Positions 24,621 to 32,921 of a stretch of DNA of 64,000 bases are shown one piece after another. The position numbers were made by a program, and so were the translations under genes. The stretch comes from Streptomyces albireticuli (GTDB taxonomy: Bacteria > Actinomycetota > Actinomycetes > Streptomycetales > Streptomycetaceae): positions 4,993,501 to 5,057,500 of the forward strand of contig NZ_CP021744.1 of the NCBI RefSeq assembly GCF_002192455.1, written 5' to 3'. Numbering within the stretch: the first letter of the stretch is position 1; each line of letters starts with the position of its first letter. Below the pieces are notes generated by a model, which saw only the letters and a program-made list of their open reading frames with translations, did no database searches and was not told where the DNA came from.

Positions 24621-24988
24621 GGCGCTAAGCCCCCCTCGGCGGTCGAGTCCTCTCGGTCCTGCACGTTTCCCCTCGGTCCTGAACGGTTCCCCCGCCGGTC
24701 ATGGCCAAGATCGAATCTACTGCGTCGCATGGAGTCGCGGTGACCAGTTCACCACCCGGCTCTATGTCGACATGACAACTTGGCGCGAAGCGTTCGATCA
24801 CGAAGCGTTGCACTTGCAGGGCTCGGTGAAAAGTACGCCTCTCGCCCATGCCCAATCCCCGTAGGGTGCAACCGCCCCCCGTGGTCCTTTCCTTGCTGGT
24901 CGACCGGCTGTTGGGGGCTGCTCAGGCCAAGGTGAGGGGTTCGGCCTGAAGTTGGCTGAAAAGCAACGGGTCCATGCGTACGAAGACG
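24621..24988. other. adpA upstream region, 368 bp
   Basis: A long leader/promoter region, less GC-rich than its surroundings, as is typical for adpA. It holds a direct repeat and an AdpA-box-like site (see 24781-24809). Frames within it, such as the 76-codon frame at 24625-24855 on the minus strand, lack ribosome sites and are not called. Confidence 0.5.
24781..24809. promoter_or_regulatory. AdpA-box-like site and 9-bp direct repeat upstream of adpA
   Basis: TGGCGCGAAG (24781-24790) matches the AdpA consensus TGGCSNGWWY at 9 of 10 positions. It overlaps a direct repeat CGAAGCGTT at 24786-24794 and 24801-24809, spaced 15 bases start to start. The site is about 160-190 bases upstream of the adpA start, consistent with autoregulation. 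Confidence 0.4.
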
Positions 24989-25345
24989 TCATTCACCGGA
25001 CGTACTACCGGGCGTATCACCCGGTCCGGAGGCGCCCTGATGGCGTCCGCCGCGGTGTGCGCCGCCGCCCGTGCGGCCGTGCCGGCCCCGGTGCGGAACG
25101 CTTTGTTCCGCAGACAGCCGTGCGGCGGTGCGCTCGGACTGGCGCAGGAGGGCCCGGCAGGCGCAGGTGAGGGCGACCAGTCCGGCGGCCGTGCCCGCGG
25201 CGCCGCCGAAGGACTGACCGCACATCAGCAGGACGACGGGGACGAGGACGCAGCTGAACGCCGCCCAGCGGACCACGTCGCTCACCGGATCGGGGGAGTC
25301 TGCCCCGGTGTCGTCGGCACGGTGGTGATCACGGGTTCCGGGCAC
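24989..25345 (-). CDS. Small membrane protein upstream of adpA
   Basis: A 118-residue protein starting at GTG 25345 behind AGGGAG; the open frame continues far upstream but reads as Pro/Arg-rich noise. After a charged opening (TRDHHRADDTGADSPDP), two adjacent hydrophobic segments, AAFSCVLVPVVLLMCG and GTAAGLVALTCACRAL, suggest a two-helix hairpin. A basic, His/Gly-rich cytoplasmic tail follows. I do not recognise the family. It is transcribed toward adpA with 368 bases between, so it probably has its own promoter and terminator. Confidence 0.6.
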   Translation of the reverse strand: MPGTRDHHRADDTGADSPDPVSDVVRWAAFSCVLVPVVLLMCGQSFGGAAGTAAGLVALTCACRALLRQSERTAARLSAEQSVPHRGRHGRTGGGAHRGGRHQGASGPGDTPGSTSGE

Positions 25346-25797
25346 GGAGCGGCTCCCTGCTGACGGCGGCTGACGGTGGTACAACGCCCGGCCGGCCGCC
25401 TGGGTCACTGCGGGAGAGGCATCGGGGGGACGCGGCGGTGGGCCGGGAGGGGCCGTGCCGGGGCCGCCGCGGGGGTCCGGCGGAGGCGCGGCCGGGGCGC
25501 CGGGGCGGTGCCGGGAAGGTACGGATGGGACGCTCCGGGGCCATTGCGCTACGGCCCGGGCTCGTGCATGCTCCGGGGAACGCCCTGGCGGCTCCGCCTG
25601 CCCGGCGGGCCCTGGGCAGGCGATGAGTGTCGCCGTACCCTTATGGGTAAGTGCTTGAAAAGATGAATCCCGGACGGATTTTCCGTCCTTGATCCACCTG
25701 GGCGGCGTCCCTCCGACCTCGCCCGACAGCCCCTGACAACTCCAACCAGCCCACCGCCCTTCCCCTCCGCACGAGGACTCCCTTCGCCGAGACACCG
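25346..25797. promoter_or_regulatory. 452-bp divergent region with two palindromes before the universal stress gene
   Basis: TACCC-TTAT-GGGTA (25636-25649) is a perfect inverted repeat, and GGACGGA-TTT-TCCGTCC (25672-25688) is a second with 7-bp arms. Both lie in a relatively AT-rich stretch 110-160 bases before the stress-protein start. The rest of the region is GC-rich, and I see no gene in it. Confidence 0.4.
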
Positions 25798-26319
25798 ATG
25801 GCCGGTCACGAATTCTCCGAACCCGCGGACCGCAAGCGGGTCGCCGATCACGCGGCGCACCCCGAAGCGGCGGAAGAAACACGCCATTCCTGCGATCCGG
25901 CGTTCCAGCACGGTGTCGTGGTGGGCTTCGACGGTTCCACGTCCAGCGAGCGAGCGCTTGCGTATGCAATCGGGATGGCCCGGCGCTCCGGCTCGGGCCT
26001 GATCATCGTCCATGTGGCCAACCGGCTGCCGACGACCGTGTGGGCGGGCTGTGAGCCGCCGGTCTTCGTGGACGTCCCCGACCACCGCACCGAGGTCCTC
26101 GGCCTGGAACTGGCCTGCGCGGACCACCTGTCGGAGGTGCCGTGGATCCTCGTCGAGCGCGGCGGGGACATCTGCCACGAACTGGAGGAAGTCGGGCGGG
26201 AGTACTCGGCGGACGCCATCGTCGTCGGCTCCACGCACGGCCTGGTCGGCCGGATCTTCGGCTCGGTGGCGGGGCGGCTGGCGCGGCGTGCCCAGCGGCC
26301 CGTCGTGGTCATCCCCTAG
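25798..26319 (+). CDS. Universal stress protein (single Usp domain)
   Basis: A 173-residue protein. After a 38-residue polar lead, the Usp fold starts at GVVVGFDGSTSSERAL, where the aspartate and following loop bind ATP. It ends with VGSTHGLVGRIFGSVAGRLARRAQRPVVVIP, which contains the G-x2-G-x9-G-S/T nucleotide-binding signature. Single-domain Usp proteins of the ATP-binding class respond to hypoxia, dormancy or redox stress in actinobacteria. The ribosome site before ATG 25798 is weak. Palindromes upstream may bind a stress regulator. Confidence 0.88.
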   Translation: MAGHEFSEPADRKRVADHAAHPEAAEETRHSCDPAFQHGVVVGFDGSTSSERALAYAIGMARRSGSGLIIVHVANRLPTTVWAGCEPPVFVDVPDHRTEVLGLELACADHLSEVPWILVERGGDICHELEEVGREYSADAIVVGSTHGLVGRIFGSVAGRLARRAQRPVVVIP

Positions 26320-26696
26320 CCGGTCCGGCGCGTCAACTTCGGCACCTTGTGCGGGTGATGATCGCGCACGGCGCTTTTGACGGCCCCTGAATATACCTGT
26401 GGAATCTACCCGCGCGTAGAAGGTGGGGAGCGCCCCGGTGACGGGTAGGTACCGCTCGGGCGACGTGCTGCCGGACGGGAGGTGACGGTTCCCGGAACCG
26501 GCGGCATCACCGCCGGCGGGAGGGCGACGCCGGCAAGGGGAACAGCCCTCCCCGCGCGCCGGGTGGTACGCGTGGGGAGGGCTGTCCTGTACGGACCCGC
26601 CGCAGACAGGTGAGCGGATCCGGGTCGTGCGGGCCCCGTTCGCGGGGCCGGGTGGCGCGCCGGGCGGACGGTGGTCCGGCCCGGCGGCGGCCGGTC
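26320..26696. other. 377-bp region between convergent usp and glmS
   Basis: It contains a terminator hairpin close to glmS (26542-26585), a -10-like TATACC near 26391, and a short inverted repeat TCTAC-CCGCGC-GTAGA nearby. A small transcript from there is possible, but I cannot support a gene. Confidence 0.35.
26542..26585. terminator. Terminator between usp and glmS
   Basis: A perfect 12-bp stem (26542-26553 with 26574-26585) around a 20-nt loop. It serves glmS on the minus strand and possibly transcripts from the left. Confidence 0.75.
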
Positions 26697-28517
26697 CTAC
26701 TCGACCGTGACGGACTTCGCCAGGTTGCGCGGCTTGTCGATGTCACGGCCCATGGCCTTGGCCGTGTGGTAGGCGAAGAGCTGGAGCGGGATGCCCATCA
26801 GGATGGCGTCGAGCTCGTGCTCGTTCTTCGGCACCACGATGGTGTGGTCGGCCTTCTCCTGCACCTGGTGCGCGACGGCGAGGATGCGGCCGCTGCGGGC
26901 CTTGATCTCCTCCAGCGCGGCGCGGTTCTTCTCCAGCAGCTCGTCGTCCGGGACGATCGCCACGGTCGGCATGGCCGGCTCGATCAGCGCCAGCGGGCCG
27001 TGCTTGAGCTCGGAGGCGGGGTAGGCCTCGGCGTGGATGTACGAGACCTCCTTGAGCTTCAGCGAGGCCTCGCGGGCCACCGGGTAACCCCGCACGCGGC
27101 CGATGAACAGCATCGACTTGGCGTCGGCGTACTCCGCGGCCAGCTTCTCGATCTCGCCCTCGTTCGCCAGGATCTCGGAGATCTGCGCGGGCAGCTTGCG
27201 CAGGCCCTCGATGATCCGCTTGCCGTCGGCGACGGACAGGTCGCGCGTGCGGCCCAGGTGCAGGGCGAGCAGGCCGAAGGAGACCACCATGTTGGTGAAG
27301 CACTTGGTGGAGACGACGCAGACCTCGGGGCCGGCGTGGACGTAGATGCCGCCGTCGGTCTCGCGGGCGATCGCGGAGCCGACCACGTTCACCAGGCCGA
27401 GGACGCGGGCGCCCTTGCGCTTGAGCTCCTGGACGGCGGCGAGCACGTCGTAGGTCTCACCGGACTGGGAGACGGCGATGTAGAGGGTGTCGGGGTCCAC
27501 GACCGGGTTGCGGTAGCGGAACTCGGAGGCCGGCTCGGCGTCCGCGGGGATGCGGGCGAGCTCCTCGATCATCTGCGCGCCGATCTGGCCCGCGTGGTAC
27601 GAGGTGCCGCAGCCCAGGATCTTCACCCGGCGCACGGCGCGGGCGTCACGGGCGTCGAGGTTCAGACCGCCCAGGTGCACGGTGGAGAAGCGGTCGTCGA
27701 TGCGGCCGCGCAGGGCGCGGTCCACGGCGTCGGCCTGCTCGTAGATCTCCTTGTGCATGTACGTGTCGTGGCCGCCCATGTCGTACGACTCGGCCTCCCA
27801 CTCGACGGTGGTCGGCTGGGCCGAGGTGCGGGAGCCCTCGGTGGTGTACGTGCGGTAGTCGTCGGCCTTGAGGGTGGCCATCTCGCCGTCCTCAAGGGTG
27901 ACGACCTGGCGGGTGTGGCTGACCAGGGCGGCGACGTCGGAGGAGACGAACATCTCCTTCTCGCCTATGCCGAGGACGACGGGCGAGCCGTTGCGGGCCA
28001 CGACGATGCGGTCCGGGAAGTCGGCGTGCAGCACGGCGAGGCCGTAGGTGCCCTCGATGTGGCGGACGGCCTCGCGGACCTTCTCCTCCAGGGTCTCGGC
28101 CTGGGAACGGCCGATGAGGTGCGCGAGGACCTCGGTGTCCGTGTCGGAGAGGAAGGTGACGCCCTCGGCGGTCAGCCGGGCGCGCAGCTCGGAGGCGTTG
28201 TCGATGATGCCGTTGTGGACGACGGCGACCTTCTCGTCGTTGTCCATGTGCGGGTGGGCGTTGATGTCGTTCGGCGCGCCGTGGGTGGCCCAGCGGGTGT
28301 GCGCGATGCCGGTGGTGCCCGCGAAGCGCTTGGGGAGGCGGGCCTCCAGCTCGCGGACGCGGCCCTTGGCCTTGGCGGTCTTCAGGCCGCCGGCCTTGCC
28401 ACTGGCGTGCAGGGCGATACCGGCGGAGTCGTAGCCGCGGTACTCCAGGCGCTGGAGGCCCTCCAGCAGCAGCGGCGCGACATCGCGCTTACCGATATAT
28501 CCGACGATTCCGCACAT
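26697..28517 (-). CDS. glmS: Glutamine-fructose-6-phosphate aminotransferase (isomerizing)
   Basis: A 606-residue protein. ATG 28517 is fixed by GGGAGGG upstream and by the need for Cys2 (MCGIVGYIG), which becomes the N-terminal nucleophile after methionine removal; an earlier in-frame start would block it. The glutaminase domain (about 1-240, RYRGYDSAGIAL) is followed by two SIS isomerase domains, with CGTSYHAGQIGA and SQSGETYDVLAA. It makes glucosamine-6-phosphate for peptidoglycan, and that compound is also the inducer that releases DasR. The gene is 60 bases behind a small conserved gene and probably shares its transcript. Confidence 0.95.
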   Translation of the reverse strand: MCGIVGYIGKRDVAPLLLEGLQRLEYRGYDSAGIALHASGKAGGLKTAKAKGRVRELEARLPKRFAGTTGIAHTRWATHGAPNDINAHPHMDNDEKVAVVHNGIIDNASELRARLTAEGVTFLSDTDTEVLAHLIGRSQAETLEEKVREAVRHIEGTYGLAVLHADFPDRIVVARNGSPVVLGIGEKEMFVSSDVAALVSHTRQVVTLEDGEMATLKADDYRTYTTEGSRTSAQPTTVEWEAESYDMGGHDTYMHKEIYEQADAVDRALRGRIDDRFSTVHLGGLNLDARDARAVRRVKILGCGTSYHAGQIGAQMIEELARIPADAEPASEFRYRNPVVDPDTLYIAVSQSGETYDVLAAVQELKRKGARVLGLVNVVGSAIARETDGGIYVHAGPEVCVVSTKCFTNMVVSFGLLALHLGRTRDLSVADGKRIIEGLRKLPAQISEILANEGEIEKLAAEYADAKSMLFIGRVRGYPVAREASLKLKEVSYIHAEAYPASELKHGPLALIEPAMPTVAIVPDDELLEKNRAALEEIKARSGRILAVAHQVQEKADHTIVVPKNEHELDAILMGIPLQLFAYHTAKAMGRDIDKPRNLAKSVTVE

Positions 28518-28577
28518 GGTGTTGACCCTCCCAGGCAAACGATCAGTGATGCTCGGCGGCGGCAGGAGCCGCCGTTC

Positions 28578-28838
28578 TCAGCCGTAGACGATGCGGCGCA
28601 GCTGCCGCAGCGAGAGCTCCGGCGGAGCCACCGCGCGGTGCGGCAGCTCTGCCGCGATCCGCTCGAAGATCTCCGCGTTGTGCAGACCGCCCGACTGGAG
28701 CTCACGGTGCCGGCGGCGCACAAAGGTCTCGGTCGTCTCGTCGAAGTACGCCAGGACGTCCAGGACCACCCGGGCGGCCTCGCCGCGCTGAAGCGGCGTG
28801 CTGCGCACCAGGTGGTCCACCAGGTCGTCATGGGTCAT
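28578..28838 (-). CDS. Small conserved protein preceding glmS
   Basis: An 86-residue soluble protein from ATG 28838. It is helical and charged: MTHDDLVDHLVRSTPLQRGE and then AARVVLDVLAYFDETTETF. It ends SLRQLRRIVYG. It looks like a compact helical bundle with no catalytic motif. I do not recognise a named family. There is no clear ribosome site, and the upstream stretch is AT-rich, so the start or a leaderless mRNA is uncertain. It sits 60 bases upstream of glmS in the same direction, and a 20-bp perfect palindrome lies 55-75 bases before it, so it may belong to the control of amino-sugar synthesis (inference). Confidence 0.7.
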   Translation of the reverse strand: MTHDDLVDHLVRSTPLQRGEAARVVLDVLAYFDETTETFVRRRHRELQSGGLHNAEIFERIAAELPHRAVAPPELSLRQLRRIVYG

Positions 28839-28892
28839 ACGGCGTTCGAGCACCCGTTGATATTGATGGGAAACGGGGCCATTGGCAAGAAT

Positions 28893-28912
28893 CCTGCCCG
28901 ATATCGGGCAGG
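28893..28912. promoter_or_regulatory. 20-bp perfect palindrome upstream of the glmS unit
   Basis: CCTGCCCGATATCGGGCAGG is fully self-complementary. It is placed 55-75 bases before the small gene that leads glmS, and 28 bases after the stop of the DUF4429 gene. It is not followed by a U-tract, and the loopless form suggests a dimeric repressor operator more than a terminator. Confidence 0.6.
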
Positions 28913-28939
28913 GATCCATGAAAACAGGGGGATGAGTGA

Positions 28940-29848
28940 CTAGAAACGCTTCAAAACGGCCTGTTTCGCCGCGCTGAACTCCTCCTCCGTGAGCACACCG
29001 GCGTGGTGCAGCTCACCCAGCTCGCGCAGCCGGCGCAGCAGGGCGTCATGATCGGCGTCCTGGTTCCCGGCCGGAACGGGCGCCGCCGCCTCCTTCCCGC
29101 CCGGGGCGAGCGCCGGCGCGGCCGGCTCCGCGACCGGGGCCACCGGCGCGTACGGATGCGGCATCCGGACCGTGACCGCTGATGCGGCCAGCGCCATCAG
29201 CGGGTCCTTCTTGAAGCCGAAGAGCTCCACGGCGTACGGATCGTGCTTCGGCGACAGCTTGGGCTGCGCGCCTGTCACCGTGAACCGCAGATAGCCGTTC
29301 TCCAGCCCGGCGGACGGCAGCCACTCCACGGAGGCGATCTGCGCGAGCGGCAGCTCCTGGGGGCCCGCCGAGCTCTTGCTCTCCTCCGTCGTCCAGTTCC
29401 ACTCCAGGCGGACCCGCTCCCCGTCGAAGGCGACCGTGCCGTCCCCGGCGCCCACCGACAGCGGCACCGCCGGGCCCGGCAGCAGATAGCGGTCCGTGGG
29501 GCCCGCCGGCACCTGCTCCAGCAGCAGCGCGTTGCGGACCTCGTCCACGAAGTACTCCGCGACGCCCGAGCGGTCGGACTCCACCACCAGCTGGTACGGG
29601 TCCGCGACGTCCGCCAGCCTGCCCCGGGTCACCTGCGACAGCGGGTCGGCGCCGTCCCGCAGCCGCAGTCGCAGCCGCCCGCTCTTACGGCCCGGTTCGA
29701 AGGCGATGCCCGCCACCGCCACCAGCGGCACGGCCAGCTCCCCGACCGTCTGCCGCATCACGTGCACGCCCCGCTCGCGGCCCGGCACGATGCGTATCGT
29801 GTCGCCGTCGAACGTCCACATGCCGTCCTTCTGAAGGATCTCAGCCAT
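28940..29848 (-). CDS. DUF4429 protein with C-terminal SHOCT domain
   Basis: A 302-residue protein from ATG 29848. Two copies of a beta-rich domain of the DUF4429 type are visible: residues about 1-120 (GMWTFDGDTIRIVPG, GRLRLRLRDGADP) and 135-230 (VAFDGERVRLEW, NGYLRFTVTG). A Pro/Ala linker leads to a short terminal helical hairpin, LLRRLRELGELHHAGVLTEEEFSAAKQAVLKRF in type, which is the SHOCT domain often found at the ends of membrane- or phage-related actinobacterial proteins. Function is unknown; the beta domains resemble PH-like folds. It is divergent from the GH20 gene and upstream of the glmS unit. Confidence 0.83.
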   Translation of the reverse strand: MAEILQKDGMWTFDGDTIRIVPGRERGVHVMRQTVGELAVPLVAVAGIAFEPGRKSGRLRLRLRDGADPLSQVTRGRLADVADPYQLVVESDRSGVAEYFVDEVRNALLLEQVPAGPTDRYLLPGPAVPLSVGAGDGTVAFDGERVRLEWNWTTEESKSSAGPQELPLAQIASVEWLPSAGLENGYLRFTVTGAQPKLSPKHDPYAVELFGFKKDPLMALAASAVTVRMPHPYAPVAPVAEPAAPALAPGGKEAAAPVPAGNQDADHDALLRRLRELGELHHAGVLTEEEFSAAKQAVLKRF

Positions 29849-30045
29849 GGGGGAATTCTCGCAGGCGGGCACCCGGCGGACGGGGGCGCGGCGCGCCTGC
29901 CGCCGGCCCCTCCGCACGGCAGGGAGGCTTGACGCCGGGCGGGGCGGGCGGTAGCCAAGTGGTCGTCCACGCGCGCGATTTCCGCCGATCCCCCTGAGCC
30001 TTCCGCCCGAGATCCTCCTCCGAGCAGCTCACCGAAGGGACCCTC

Positions 30046-31671
30046 GTGAGACGACGCCCCCGCCCGGCCCGCCCGCCCCGTCTGCTGTCCGCCCTGCTGC
30101 TGGCCGCCGCCGCCCTCGCCGGCACCGCGCAGGCCCGCGCGGCGGACGGCACCCCCGGCCCCGCCGGTCCCGTCCCGCTCACCCACGTCATCCCGGCACC
30201 CGCGTCCGTACAAGCCGGTGGCGACCCCTACGAGATCACCGCGCGCACCCGCATCCAGGTGCCCCACGGCTCACCCGAGGCGCGCCGGATCGCCGGACAG
30301 CTCGCGGCGCTGCTGCGCCCCTCCACCGGACACCCCCTGCCCGTCACCACCGCCGGTGGCCGGGGCGGCGACGACGGCATCCGGCTGCTCCTCGGCGACC
30401 GGGACCCGGCGCTCGGCACCGAGGGGTACCGCCTCACGGTGACCCGCCGCTCCGTGACCCTCGCCGCCCGGGAGCCCGCCGGGCTCTTCCACGGCGTGCA
30501 GACCCTGCGCCAGCTGCTGCCCCCGCGTGTGGAGCGCGACCACCGGCAGCCCGGCCCCTGGACCGTCGCCGGCGGCACCCTCACCGACGCGCCGCGCTAC
30601 GCCCACCGGGGCGCCATGCTCGACGTCGCCCGCCACTTCTTCCCGGTCGAGCAGGTGAAGCGCACCGTCGACCAGCTCGCGCTCTACAAGATGAACACGC
30701 TGCACCTGCACCTCTCCGACGACCAGGGCTGGCGCCTCGCGATCGACTCCTGGCCCCGGCTGGCCACGTACGGCGGCAGCACCCAGGTGGGCGGCGGCCC
30801 CGGCGGCTCCTACAGCAAGGACGACTACCGCGAGATCGTCCGCTACGCCGCGAGCCGCTACGTGACCGTCGTGCCCGAGATCGACATGCCCGGCCACACG
30901 AACGCGGCGCTCGCCTCGTACGCCCGGCTGAACTGCGACGGCGTCGCCCCTCCCCTCTATACGGGCACGTCCGTCGGCTTCAGCTCGCTGTGCGTGGGCA
31001 AGCCCGGCACGGACGAGTTCGTGGACGACGTCCTCGGCGAGCTGGCGGAGCTGACCCCCGGGCCCGCCCTGCACATCGGCGGCGACGAGGCGCACTCCAC
31101 GAGCCACGCCGACTACGTGGCCTTCATGGAGAAGGCGCAGCGGGCCGTCGCCCGGCACGGCAAGCGGGTGATCGGCTGGCACCAGCTGGCCGGCGCCCGC
31201 CCCGTGCCCGGCGCGCTCCTCCAGTACTGGGGCTACGACCGCACCGGCGCCGCCGAACGGGCCCAGGTCGTGGCCGCGGCCCGCGCGGGCGCAGGGCTGG
31301 TCCTCTCACCCGCGGACCGGGCGTACCTCGACATGAAGTACACCAAGGACACCCCGCTGGGCCTGGACTGGGCCGGTCTCGTCGAGGTGCGGAGGTCCTA
31401 CGACTGGGACCCGGGCAGCTACCTGCCGGGCGTGCCGGAGGGCGCCGTCGCGGGGGTGGAGGCGCCGCTGTGGACGGAGACGCTCTCGACGGGCGCGCAG
31501 CGCGAGTACATGACGTTCCCCCGGCTGCCGGGGATCGCGGAGCTGGGGTGGTCGCCCCGCTCCACGCACGGGTGGGACGGGTACCGGGTGCGGCTGGGTG
31601 CGCAGGGGGCTCGGTGGGACGCGATGGGTATCGCGTACTACCGGTCGCCGCAGGTGCCGTGGGAGGGGTGA
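30046..31671 (+). CDS. Secreted GH20 beta-N-acetylhexosaminidase
   Basis: A 541-residue protein from GTG 30046 with GAAGGGA upstream. A signal peptide (RPPRLLSALLLAAAALAGTAQARA) is followed by the GH20b domain and the catalytic barrel. LHLHLSDDQGWRL and PEIDMPGH are the typical strands, and the catalytic Asp347-Glu348 pair sits in HIGGDEAH. The enzyme releases N-acetylglucosamine from chitooligosaccharides by substrate-assisted catalysis. It complements the LPMO in the window and feeds the GlcNAc pathway that ends near GlmS. The homologue in S. coelicolor is, from memory, SCO2786, a DasR target; only a weak dre-like half-site is visible here (29958-29970). Confidence 0.92.
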   Translation: MRRRPRPARPPRLLSALLLAAAALAGTAQARAADGTPGPAGPVPLTHVIPAPASVQAGGDPYEITARTRIQVPHGSPEARRIAGQLAALLRPSTGHPLPVTTAGGRGGDDGIRLLLGDRDPALGTEGYRLTVTRRSVTLAAREPAGLFHGVQTLRQLLPPRVERDHRQPGPWTVAGGTLTDAPRYAHRGAMLDVARHFFPVEQVKRTVDQLALYKMNTLHLHLSDDQGWRLAIDSWPRLATYGGSTQVGGGPGGSYSKDDYREIVRYAASRYVTVVPEIDMPGHTNAALASYARLNCDGVAPPLYTGTSVGFSSLCVGKPGTDEFVDDVLGELAELTPGPALHIGGDEAHSTSHADYVAFMEKAQRAVARHGKRVIGWHQLAGARPVPGALLQYWGYDRTGAAERAQVVAAARAGAGLVLSPADRAYLDMKYTKDTPLGLDWAGLVEVRRSYDWDPGSYLPGVPEGAVAGVEAPLWTETLSTGAQREYMTFPRLPGIAELGWSPRSTHGWDGYRVRLGAQGARWDAMGIAYYRSPQVPWEG

Positions 31672-31745
31672 GGGTTTCCCCTGCCCGCCCCTTCCCGGAT
31701 GTCCTCAAGCGCCGGACGGGCTGATCTTCCGGCGCCTGAGGACCC
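31672..31745. repeat. Streptomyces-type extragenic palindromic repeat acting as bidirectional terminator
   Basis: Between the convergent GH20 and acyl-CoA dehydrogenase genes. The 16-bp stem (31701-31716 with 31728-31743, one mismatch) begins GTCCTCAAGCGCCGGA. It is preceded by GCCCGCCCCTTCCCG. The same two sequence blocks occur in the larger palindromic element at 46331-46508. Confidence 0.8.
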
Positions 31746-31751
31746 GTCGGG

Positions 31752-32918
31752 CTAGCTCGCGAAGCCCAGCTCGCGGGCGATCAGCATGCGCTGCACCTCG
31801 CTCGTGCCCTCGCCGATCTCCAGGATCTTGGAGTCGCGCCACATCCGGGCCACCGGGTACTCGTTCATGAAGCCGTAGCCGCCGTGGATCTGGGTGGCCT
31901 CGCGGGCGTTGTCGACCGCGACCGTGGAGGAGTAGAGCTTGGCGATCGCCGCCTGCTTCTTGAAGGGCTCGCCGAGCACCAGCCGGGACGCGGCGTCGCG
32001 CCAGGAGACGCGGGCGGTGTGGGCCTTCATCTCCATGTCCGCCAGCTTGAACTGGATCGCCTGGTTGGCGCCGATCGGCCGGCCGAACGCCTCGCGGGTC
32101 CGCGCGTACGCCACGGACTCGTCGACGCAGCCCTGCGCGAGGCCGGTCGCCAGCGCCGAGATCGCGATCCGGCCCTCGTCCAGGATCTGGAGGAACTGGG
32201 CGTACCCGCGGCCCGGCTCGCCCAGCAGGTTGGCGGCCGGGACCCGGACGTCCGCGAAGCTGAGCTCACGGGTGTCCGAGGCGTTCCAGCCGACCTTGGA
32301 GTACGGGGCCGCGACGGTGAAGCCGGGGGTGCCGGAGGGCACGATGATCGAGGAGATCAGCGGCTTGCCGTCGGCGGTGCGGCCGGTGACGGCGGTGACC
32401 GTGACCAGGCCCGTGATGTCCGTGCCGGAGTTGGTGATGAAGCACTTGGTGCCGTTGATCACCCATTCGCCCGTGGCCTCGTCCAGCCGGGCGGTGGTGC
32501 GGGTGCCGCCCGCGTCCGAACCGCACTCCGGCTCGGTCAGGCCGAAGGCGCCGAGCATCTCGCCGGAGCACAGCCTGGGCAGCCACTCCCGCTTCTGCTC
32601 CTCCGTGCCGAAGCGGAAGACGGGCATGGCGCCGAGGGACACGCCCGCCTCCAGGGTGATCGCCACGGAGGAGTCCACCCGGGCGAGCTCCTCCAGGGCG
32701 AGGCCGAGGGCGAGGTAGTCGCCGCCCATCCCGCCGTACTCCTCGGGGAAGGGCAGCCCGAAGAGGCCCATCCGGCCCATCTCGCGCACGATCTCGTACG
32801 GGAACTCGTGGCGCTCGTAGAATCCGCCGATCTTCGGTGCGACCACGTCGTGGGCGAACTCCTCCACCGTCCGGCGGAGTTCCTCGTGCTCGGGGGTCAG
32901 TCGGTGGTCCAGCGACAT
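31752..32918 (-). CDS. Acyl-CoA dehydrogenase, probably isovaleryl-CoA dehydrogenase (AcdH/LiuA type)
   Basis: A 388-residue flavoprotein from ATG 32918 behind GGAGAAC. Family segments include EYGGMGGDYLALGLALEELA, LTEPECGSDA, KCFITNSGTD for FAD binding, IHGGYGFMNEYPVARMWRD, and the terminal EIGEGTSEVQRM. It oxidises a short branched acyl-CoA to the enoyl-CoA and passes electrons to ETF. It is the last gene of a four-gene minus-strand operon with HMG-CoA lyase and both subunits of a biotin-dependent carboxylase. That context points to leucine/isovalerate breakdown rather than straight-chain fatty acids. In S. coelicolor this position is, from memory, acdH. Confidence 0.88.
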   Translation of the reverse strand: MSLDHRLTPEHEELRRTVEEFAHDVVAPKIGGFYERHEFPYEIVREMGRMGLFGLPFPEEYGGMGGDYLALGLALEELARVDSSVAITLEAGVSLGAMPVFRFGTEEQKREWLPRLCSGEMLGAFGLTEPECGSDAGGTRTTARLDEATGEWVINGTKCFITNSGTDITGLVTVTAVTGRTADGKPLISSIIVPSGTPGFTVAAPYSKVGWNASDTRELSFADVRVPAANLLGEPGRGYAQFLQILDEGRIAISALATGLAQGCVDESVAYARTREAFGRPIGANQAIQFKLADMEMKAHTARVSWRDAASRLVLGEPFKKQAAIAKLYSSTVAVDNAREATQIHGGYGFMNEYPVARMWRDSKILEIGEGTSEVQRMLIARELGFAS

Positions 32919-32921
32919 GGC

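Noticed and set aside
24625..24855. 76-codon minus-strand frame in the adpA upstream region
   Set aside because: No ribosome site, no recognisable features; more likely leader or promoter DNA.
26610..28943. 777-codon frame antisense to glmS
   Set aside because: Composition of a shadow frame; glmS has all functional motifs.
29958..29970. DasR operator upstream of the GH20 gene
   Set aside because: AGTGGTCGTCCAC matches only half of the dre palindrome; too weak to call although the gene family is a known DasR target.
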